Below the pieces are notes generated by a model. That model searched no databases and had not been told where the DNA came from. It saw only the letters and a list, made by a program, of their open reading frames with translations. Shown here piece by piece: positions 1-4,365 of a stretch of DNA of 5,663 nucleotides. Both the position numbers and the translations under genes were made by a program. Source of the stretch: SCTG01 sp964384595 (GTDB lineage: Bacteria; Nitrospirota; Nitrospiria; Nitrospirales; NS-4); contig CAYLLY010000137.1 in NCBI GenBank assembly GCA_964384595.1, positions 1 to 5,663 on the forward strand. The letters are read 5' to 3'. Numbering within the stretch: the stretch's first letter is position 1; every line of letters starts with the position of its first letter.

Positions 1-1
1 A

Positions 2-817
2 GAGCTCGGCGTCCGCGGCGTCATCGCGCTGCTGGCCATCGCGGCGATGACCCAGGCGCTCAAGCACTTGATCGGGCGGCCGCGCCCCCGCTTCGCCCAC
101 GCCGATGAGTTCATGCTCGGGCCGTCGCTCGACTCCGGGCTGGACGCCTTCCCCTCCGGCCATACGTTCAATGCCTTCGGGGCGGCCGCCGTCGTCGCGT
201 GGTTCGTGCCGAGCCTGCGTACACCGTCCTACCTGCTCGCCGGGCTGGTCGGCCTTTCGCGGATCGTCCGCGGCTCGCATTTCCCCACCGACGTGTTCGC
301 GGGCGCGGTGCTGGGTGTGCTGATCGGGAGCCTCGCGGCGGCCGGTCTCAGGCGCTGGCGCGAGGACGCGCTGCCGGGCCTTCTGCGGGTCGGCGTGCCG
401 CTCGCGACGGCCCTGTTTCTGATCGTCTGGGTCGTCCTGCATCCGGCGGCGCCCTGGTTGCAGGAGATCGGTGCCTTCGGCGCGGGCGCGGCGCTTGTGC
501 TCGCGGGCGGTCTCCTGCGGGGAGTTGCCGCCTCATCCGGCGGAGAGCGTGGCAGCCCGCTTGGCGCTGCCGGAAGCGCGGCGGTGCTTCTGGGGGTGGC
601 GACGGCCGTCGGTCCCTGGTGGGCAGGGCCGTTACTGCTGGCGGCGCTGATCCCGGTGAGCCTTGCCGGGCTTCGACCGGAAGCGACGGCGGCCACGCCG
701 TGCGCGCCGCTCTGGAGCACGCTTCCTGTCTGGGGGCGGGAGGCGCTGGCGGTGGGCTCGGCGCTGCTGGCGATCGCCGCGCTCCGCTCCGTGAAGGGAC
801 TGATCCCGATCGGGTGA
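2..817 (+). CDS. PAP2-family membrane phosphatase, 5' partial
   Basis: Type 2 phosphatidic acid phosphatase (PAP2) superfamily. Members remove phosphate from lipid phosphates or pyrophosphates such as undecaprenyl pyrophosphate or lipid A, usually on the periplasmic face. The three signature motifs are all present. Counting from the ATG at 47, they are K-x6-RP at residues 6-14, PSGH at 36-39 (catalytic His39, codon 161-163), and SR-x5-H-x3-D at 71-82 (His78, Asp82). The frame is open and hydrophobic back to the left edge, so the true start lies outside the window and the ATG at 47 is internal. The upstream membrane helices expected before motif 1 are missing. After motif 3 come roughly 170 more residues, largely hydrophobic with about four or five possible membrane segments, which is longer than a minimal PAP2 enzyme. 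The TGA stop at 815-817 faces the stop of the minus-strand GT2 gene across 9 bp. Family is secure; substrate is unknown. Confidence 0.9.
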   Translation, partial: ELGVRGVIALLAIAAMTQALKHLIGRPRPRFAHADEFMLGPSLDSGLDAFPSGHTFNAFGAAAVVAWFVPSLRTPSYLLAGLVGLSRIVRGSHFPTDVFAGAVLGVLIGSLAAAGLRRWREDALPGLLRVGVPLATALFLIVWVVLHPAAPWLQEIGAFGAGAALVLAGGLLRGVAASSGGERGSPLGAAGSAAVLLGVATAVGPWWAGPLLLAALIPVSLAGLRPEATAATPCAPLWSTLPVWGREALAVGSALLAIAALRSVKGLIPIG

Positions 818-826
818 GCCGTCGGT

Positions 827-1531
827 TCAGAGCAGCAGGAAGCGCCACTTGAGGATGGTCCAAAACATGATGGCGCCGTGCCGCCAGGTGATTTTCTTGC
901 CGGACTCGTAGGTCCGCGGGGTGTAGCGGATCGGGACTTCCACGATGCGTGCTCCCTTCCGCATCAACTTGCAGATCAGCTCGTTGTCGAACTCGAACCC
1001 TCTCGCCTTGACGGGTGTTGCGGCGACCACGGTCCGGCGGAAGGCCTTGTAGCAGCCTTCGTAGTCGGTGAACCGCTGTCCGTACAACAGGTTCGTGAGA
1101 GAGGTGATGAGCATGTTGCCGATGTAGTGGGAGAGATACGGCGACCGGCGCGTTCCGAAGAACTTCGGCTTGTAGAGAATGAACCGCGAGCCCATCACCA
1201 CGTCGCTGTGCCCCTCCACGATCGGCCGGATCACGGCGGGATAGTCCTCCGGATCGTATTCCAGGTCCGCGTCCTGGATCAGCACGATGCCGCCGGTCGC
1301 GGCCTGGAAGCCGGCGGCGAGCGCCGCGCCCTTGCCGGCGTTCCGCTCGTGCGAGATGTGCCGGACGGCGGACAGCCCTTTCAGGACCTGCTCCGTGTCG
1401 TCCGTGGACCCGTCGTTGACCACGATGATTTCCTTTTCAATCGGCCCGAGGTCCACGGATTGGACGCGGTGGACGATCGTCGCGATCGTGCCCGCTTCGT
1501 TGTAGGCGGGGATGATGATGGAGAGCTTCAT
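827..1531 (-). CDS. GT2 glycosyltransferase, DPM1/polyprenyl-phosphate sugar synthase-like
   Basis: A 234-residue family 2 (GT-A fold) glycosyltransferase of the dolichyl/polyprenyl-phosphate mannose or glucose synthase type. These enzymes move a nucleotide-activated sugar onto polyprenyl phosphate at the cytoplasmic face. Visible are the N-terminal IIIPAYNE strand (residues 5-12), NDGSTDDT (39-46), RNAGKGAAL (63-71), the metal-binding DAD in QDADLEYDPED (86-96), and GSRF (114-117). No C-terminal membrane helix is visible, so it is probably soluble or peripheral. The ATG at 1531 overlaps the TGA of the upstream GT39 gene as ATGA (1528-1531), which fixes the start and suggests translational coupling; there is no well-spaced Shine-Dalgarno. 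It is the last gene of the cluster. The frame stays open far upstream (827-3151), but that part lies antiparallel-frame to the GT39 gene and is not coding. Sugar donor and acceptor are not determinable. It is clearly distinct from the other GT2 gene in this cluster. Confidence 0.92.
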   Translation of the reverse strand: MKLSIIIPAYNEAGTIATIVHRVQSVDLGPIEKEIIVVNDGSTDDTEQVLKGLSAVRHISHERNAGKGAALAAGFQAATGGIVLIQDADLEYDPEDYPAVIRPIVEGHSDVVMGSRFILYKPKFFGTRRSPYLSHYIGNMLITSLTNLLYGQRFTDYEGCYKAFRRTVVAATPVKARGFEFDNELICKLMRKGARIVEVPIRYTPRTYESGKKITWRHGAIMFWTILKWRFLLL

Positions 1532-3189
1532 GGCACCATCGGCGTCCTGGCCAGCAGCACGTACCCGTTCCGGCTCAGGATGGTCGGGTAGGCGGAGGCG
1601 GGGGCGGGAAGCCGGGCGCGGAGGCGTTCCTGCGTGAGGATCATGATCCGGCCGGGGCGCTCCAGGAGGGGACGAAGCTTCTCCTCCTCGCCCGGCTTGA
1701 TGACCTCGATGCAGGGCGTCGCGGCGGAGCAGCGGCGTTTGGCGTAGAACAGGAGGCTGGGGTGGGGGCGGCCGTAGGCCACGAGCGTGTCGGTCTCGTC
1801 CAGGTTCAGGCCGGCGACGACGGCAAGCTCCTGGGGGGGGGCGATGAAGTACCGGTTGAACCGCGGCAGCGCCACGGCGAGGATGAGCAGCACAACGGCG
1901 GCCATCACGGCCGATGAAATCCCGAAGCTCAAGCCCGTCCGGCCCGCGGTCAGCGCTGCATAGCCGAAGACGCCCATCCCTCCGAGGATCAGGAAGCCGA
2001 CGGCCGTCGGCGCCCAGCCCGGCCCGATCTGCGCCGCGGCGGGGAACTCCAGCGCGATCTGCGCGTTGAAGCGGTCGTAGGCCCAGTCCAGTCCGATAAA
2101 CGCCAGCCCCAGGCAACTCCCGATGCCGAGCGTAAACCAGAGGGAGAAGCGGCCCCACCGGCCCCCCGAGTCCGACAGGAGCCGGTCCCAGGAGGCGGCG
2201 ACCAGCAGGGCGGCCGCCGGAAACAGCGGCGCGATGTAATGGGGCAGCCGCGTGGAGGACAGNNNNNNNNNNNNNNNNNNNNNNNNNNNNNNNNNNNNNN
2301 NNNNNNNNNNNNNNNNNNNNNNNNNNNNNNNNNNNNNNNNNNNNNNNNNNNNNNNNNNNNNNGCCGGGAGAAACCCGCTCCATGGAAAGAATCCCAGCAG
2401 CAGGATCGGAACATAAAACAGCACGGTTCCTCCGTGCCCGCCGATGACGGAGAAGAAGCGGGTGAGCGTATCGCCGCGCGCCGAGTCGGTATATCCGGAA
2501 CCGTGGAGCATGAACATGGCCGCGTACCAGGGGGCCGCCACGGCGAGGAAGACCAGCGAGCCCGCGAACGGCCTGCATTCCCTGAGCACGTCCCGCCAGC
2601 GTCTCGTGAGCCAGAGGTAGGGGACGACGGCCAGGAGCGGCACCAGGACCCCGACGGGGCCCTTGGTCAGCGTGGCCAGGCCCATGCCAACGTAGAATCC
2701 CCAGTACCAGCGCTTGGCCGTGTTCTCTCCCCACATCGCGAGGAAGAAGCTGAAGATGCTCAGCGTGGTGAAAAAGATCAGCACCATGTCGGTCAGCACC
2801 ATGCGTCCGACGGCCAGGACCTCGAAGTTCAGCAGGAGCATGAGGGCGGCCCGGAAGCCGACCGCCGGCCCGAGGATGCGCGACGCGAACGCGTACTGCA
2901 TCAGGACCAGCGCGGTTCCGAAGAGGGCGGAGGGAAGCCGCGCCGTGAACTCGCTGACGCCGAACGCGAGGTACGAGCCGGAGATGAGCCAGTAGAGGAA
3001 GACCGGCTTGGCGAAGCGGGGCGCGCCGTTCAGGGTCGGCGTGACCCAGTCGCCGGACTCGACCATCTCGCGGGCGGCCTCGGCGTTCGATCCCTCGTCG
3101 CGATCCGTCAGGCCGAGCGTGCCCAGTCCCAGGAGAAACATCAGGGCGCAAAGGGTCAGGAGGAATGAGGGACGGGCGTACGAGCCCAT
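1528..3189 (-). CDS. GT39/ArnT-like integral membrane glycosyltransferase, interrupted by an assembly gap
   Basis: Polytopic glycosyltransferase of the PMT/ArnT (GT39/GT83) superfamily, which transfers a sugar from a polyprenyl-phosphate donor to lipid A, a protein or a glycan on the periplasmic side. After a first helix (about residues 8-28) comes the hallmark first loop: Asp31-Glu32 (the acidic pair expected at the active site), AREM at 39-42, SGDWVTPTLNG at 45-55 and KP at 61-62. Several membrane segments follow, up to PWSGFLP and an Ala codon at the gap edge. Beyond the gap the conserved SSTRLPHYIAPLFPA motif leads into further membrane segments and a roughly 100-residue polar C-terminal domain containing LVAYGRPHPSLLFYAKRR. 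Both flanks read in one frame, giving 553 residues including 34 unknown positions. The true length is uncertain because 100 N is a placeholder. The ATG at 3189 overlaps the LAB_N stop by one base (TGATG), and the stop overlaps the next GT2 start (ATGA). Acceptor unknown. Confidence 0.9.
   Translation of the reverse strand: MGSYARPSFLLTLCALMFLLGLGTLGLTDRDEGSNAEAAREMVESGDWVTPTLNGAPRFAKPVFLYWLISGSYLAFGVSEFTARLPSALFGTALVLMQYAFASRILGPAVGFRAALMLLLNFEVLAVGRMVLTDMVLIFFTTLSIFSFFLAMWGENTAKRWYWGFYVGMGLATLTKGPVGVLVPLLAVVPYLWLTRRWRDVLRECRPFAGSLVFLAVAAPWYAAMFMLHGSGYTDSARGDTLTRFFSVIGGHGGTVLFYVPILLLGFFPWSGFLPXXXXXXXXXXXXXXXXXXXXXXXXXXXXXXXXXXLSSTRLPHYIAPLFPAAALLVAASWDRLLSDSGGRWGRFSLWFTLGIGSCLGLAFIGLDWAYDRFNAQIALEFPAAAQIGPGWAPTAVGFLILGGMGVFGYAALTAGRTGLSFGISSAVMAAVVLLILAVALPRFNRYFIAPPQELAVVAGLNLDETDTLVAYGRPHPSLLFYAKRRCSAATPCIEVIKPGEEEKLRPLLERPGRIMILTQERLRARLPAPASAYPTILSRNGYVLLARTPMVP
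2263..2362. other. Assembly gap of exactly 100 N inside the GT39 gene
   Basis: A run of exactly 100 N, the conventional length for a gap of unknown size. Both flanks belong to the same GT39 gene on the same strand and in the order expected for the family (PWSGFLPA before, LSSTRLPHY after), so the join looks right. The missing piece should encode the loop and membrane helix that normally separate these motifs. From memory of the family I would expect somewhat more than 34 residues, so the preserved reading frame may be chance. Confidence 0.97.
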
Positions 3190-3503
3190 CAGTTCTGCGG
3201 AGGCAGGGTGGAAGATGCGGGCGCCTTTACGTCAAGTGCGGTCCTGTTGCGGTAGATCAGCATGAGGTTGCGCAGGTACACCACGGCCCCGACGGCCTGC
3301 CCTGTGATGAAGACCGGGTCCTTGCGGTAAATGGCGTAGGCGAGCGTGATCAGGCCGCCGATCAGGCTGAGGTACCAGAAGGAGATGGGGATCGTGCTCT
3401 CCCGCTCCCGCTCGGACTGGAACCACTGGACGATCCACCGGGTGAAGAACAGCCCCTGGCCGCCGAAACCGATGATGAGCCAGATTGTTTCCGTGGTGCT
3501 CAT
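3189..3503 (-). CDS. Stand-alone LAB_N (lipid A biosynthesis N-terminal domain) small membrane protein
   Basis: A 104-residue protein made almost entirely of a LAB_N domain, the short membrane module found alone or fused to the N-terminus of some LpxB proteins. Three membrane segments are apparent at about residues 7-28, 40-59 and 64-84. Conserved features are Gln16 and RWIVQW (22-27), the charged SERERES loop (30-36) followed by IPISFWYLSL (38-47), DPVF (62-65), GQ (68-69) and YLRNL (76-80). The polar tail after residue 86 is probably cytoplasmic or disordered. The biochemical role of free-standing LAB_N proteins is not established to my knowledge. The three-helix layout resembles PQ-loop/SWEET half-transporters, which is only a suggestion. 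Its place between a GT2 gene and an ArnT-like gene points to polyprenyl-phosphate-sugar handling. The stop shares one base with the next ATG. The start has no visible Shine-Dalgarno because a repeat array ends 2 bp upstream of the ATG; the first upstream in-frame stop is at 3525-3527. Confidence 0.88.
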   Translation of the reverse strand: MSTTETIWLIIGFGGQGLFFTRWIVQWFQSERERESTIPISFWYLSLIGGLITLAYAIYRKDPVFITGQAVGAVVYLRNLMLIYRNRTALDVKAPASSTLPPQN

Positions 3504-3505
3504 GG

Positions 3506-3541
3506 AACCGTTAATCGTTATTCGTTAAACGTTAAACGGTT
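3506..3541. repeat. Heptamer array A with flanking 7-bp inverted repeats
   Basis: Four tandem 7-bp units on the plus strand: CGTTAAT (3509-3515), CGTTATT (3516-3522), CGTTAAA (3523-3529) and CGTTAAA (3530-3536). They are bounded by a perfect inverted repeat, AACCGTT at 3506-3512 and AACGGTT at 3535-3541, which could form a 7-bp stem with a 22-nt loop. GC content is about 33% (12 of 36), well below the surrounding genes. Array A ends 2 bp from the LAB_N start codon and so occupies the place where that gene's ribosome-binding site should be. Confidence 0.85.
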
Positions 3542-3552
3542 TCATTGGGATC

Positions 3553-3585
3553 TTCCACGATTAACGATTAACGTTTAACGTGGAA
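3553..3585. repeat. Heptamer array B, inverted relative to array A, with flanking 7-bp inverted repeats
   Basis: Three 7-bp units that read on the minus strand as CGTTAAA (3580-3574), CGTTAAT (3573-3567) and CGTTAAT (3566-3560), the same motif as array A in the opposite direction. They are bounded by a perfect inverted repeat, TTCCACG at 3553-3559 and CGTGGAA at 3579-3585 (7-bp stem, 19-nt loop). GC is about 36% (12 of 33). An 11-bp spacer (3542-3552) separates it from array A, and the two arrays could also pair with each other imperfectly. It overlaps the 3' end of the upstream GT2 gene, supplying its final codons and its TAA stop. Confidence 0.85.
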
Positions 3586-4301
3586 TCTCTGTATCGATAA
3601 TGGAGGCACCGCCGTTGCATCCACCGGACGGCGATCAGGTCGCGCAGGCTCTTGAAGATCCGGTTGCCGATGCCGTACTTCGAGCGGCCGTGGGCCCGGG
3701 GGAAGTGCGCGACCGGCGCTTCCGTCACCGTGAACCCGTGCATGCGGGCGAGCGCTGGGAAAAAGCGGTGCATCCCTTCGAAGAGGGGAATCCGCTCCAC
3801 GACCCGGCGGCGGAAGATCTTGAGCGAGCAGCCGGTGTCGCGTACGCCGTCCCGCGTGACCGAGATGCGGACGGCATTGGCGATCCTGGACGACAGCCGC
3901 TTGACGAGGTTGTCGTGGCGGTCGCGGCGCCACCCGCAGACGAGGTCGTACTGTTGCGCCAGGGGCAGCAAATTTACAATATCGTGCGCGTCGTACTGGA
4001 GGTCGCCGTCCAATGTGACGATCAGCTCGCCGGCGGCCTGGTGGAAGCCGGCGTCGAAGGCCGCGGTCTGCCCGTAGTTGCGGTCGAAGTGGAAGGCGCG
4101 GACTTCCGGGTAGTCGCGGGCGAGCTGGTCCAGGAGCGGCCCGCTCCCGTCCGTGCTGCCGTCGTCCACGTACAGGATCTCGAACGACGGCACCTGCCCG
4201 GACAGGGCCTTGAGGATCTGGCCGGTCAGCGGGGAGAGGTTATCCCGTTCGTTGCAGATCGGAATGACGACCGAGAGATACGGTCTTGGGGATGGCGGCA
4301 T
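3561..4301 (-). CDS. GT2 glycosyltransferase, ArnC/DPM1-like, lacking C-terminal membrane helices
   Basis: A 246-residue family 2 glycosyltransferase predicted to load a sugar onto polyprenyl phosphate. Motifs: LSVVIPICNE (9-18), YVDDGSTDGS (44-53), RNYGQTAAF (74-82), the metal-binding DGD of LDGDLQYDAHDI (97-108), then DTGCSLK and an R-rich region, and a conserved HGRSKYG segment near the C-terminus. QYDAHD replaces the more usual Q-x-DP form. ArnC and GtrB relatives are usually above 300 residues with two C-terminal membrane helices; this one ends without them, so membrane association may depend on the LAB_N protein encoded 57 bp downstream. The ATG at 4301 is the only reasonable start: an in-frame stop lies at 4314-4316 and no Shine-Dalgarno is visible. 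The last seven residues (STLNVNR) are translated from heptamer array B, so the natural C-terminus appears to have been replaced by the repeat. First gene of the cluster, divergent from the methyltransferase. Confidence 0.9.
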   Translation of the reverse strand: MPPSPRPYLSVVIPICNERDNLSPLTGQILKALSGQVPSFEILYVDDGSTDGSGPLLDQLARDYPEVRAFHFDRNYGQTAAFDAGFHQAAGELIVTLDGDLQYDAHDIVNLLPLAQQYDLVCGWRRDRHDNLVKRLSSRIANAVRISVTRDGVRDTGCSLKIFRRRVVERIPLFEGMHRFFPALARMHGFTVTEAPVAHFPRAHGRSKYGIGNRIFKSLRDLIAVRWMQRRCLHYRYRDSTLNVNR

Positions 4302-4306
4302 GGCGC

Positions 4307-4337
4307 TATCTAATCAAACAGGCTTGCTATGCGTCAA
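4307..4337 (-). promoter_or_regulatory. Candidate promoter of the glycosyltransferase cluster
   Basis: On the minus strand, TTGACG (4337-4332) matches the sigma-70 -35 consensus at 5 of 6 bases. A weak -10, TAGATA (4312-4307, spacer 19) or the overlapping TTAGAT (4313-4308, spacer 18), follows. Transcription would begin near 4300, essentially at the ATG at 4301, which would fit the missing Shine-Dalgarno (leaderless message). The weak -10 and long spacer make this tentative. Confidence 0.3.
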
Positions 4338-4353
4338 GGCCCTTCGTTAGAAT
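4324..4353 (+). promoter_or_regulatory. Candidate promoter of the MidA-like methyltransferase gene
   Basis: TTGCTA (4324-4329, 4 of 6 to the -35 consensus), an 18-bp spacer, and TAGAAT (4348-4353, 5 of 6 to TATAAT). The predicted start site is near 4360, only about 6 nt before the ATG at 4366, where no Shine-Dalgarno is visible. Its -35 lies next to the candidate -35 of the opposite promoter (4332-4337), so the two would share or compete for space. Confidence 0.4.
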
Positions 4354-4365
4354 CCGTCGCAGCGT

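Noticed and set aside
805..814. Perfect palindrome CCCGATCGGG just before the PAP2 stop, considered as a terminator or operator.
   Set aside because: It has no loop and no following T-run, lies inside coding sequence, and a 10-bp palindrome is not surprising in GC-rich DNA.
47..817. ATG at 47 as the true start of the PAP2 gene.
   Set aside because: The K-x6-RP motif begins only five residues later, leaving no room for the preceding membrane helices, and the frame is open with hydrophobic codons to the window edge.
827..3151. A single 774-codon minus-strand open frame that would fuse a large arginine/proline-rich region to the second GT2 protein.
   Set aside because: Upstream of 1531 this frame is an out-of-frame shadow of the GT39 gene. 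Its translation is low-complexity R/P/A-rich without family motifs, and the GT2 begins exactly at the ATG of the ATGA overlap.
2239..3168. Long plus-strand open frame antisense to the GT39 gene; similar antisense frames at 878-1591, 3600-4313 and, on the minus strand, 4327-4923.
   Set aside because: Typical of GC-rich coding DNA where the opposite strand stays open. The translations are charged and G/R/E-rich with no recognisable domain, while the opposite strand encodes clear family motifs.
3506..3585. Heptamer arrays considered as a CRISPR array, replication iterons or a rho-independent terminator.
   Set aside because: There are no spacers of CRISPR length, no nearby rep or DnaA-box cluster, and the AT-rich 7-bp stems with 19-22 nt loops lack the GC-rich stem plus U-tract of a terminator.
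827..4301. Calling the cluster an arnBCADTEF-type 4-amino-arabinose operon.
   Set aside because: No arnA, arnB, arnD or flippase arnE/F gene is visible, and neither GT2 has the ArnC membrane helices; only general pathway logic is shared.
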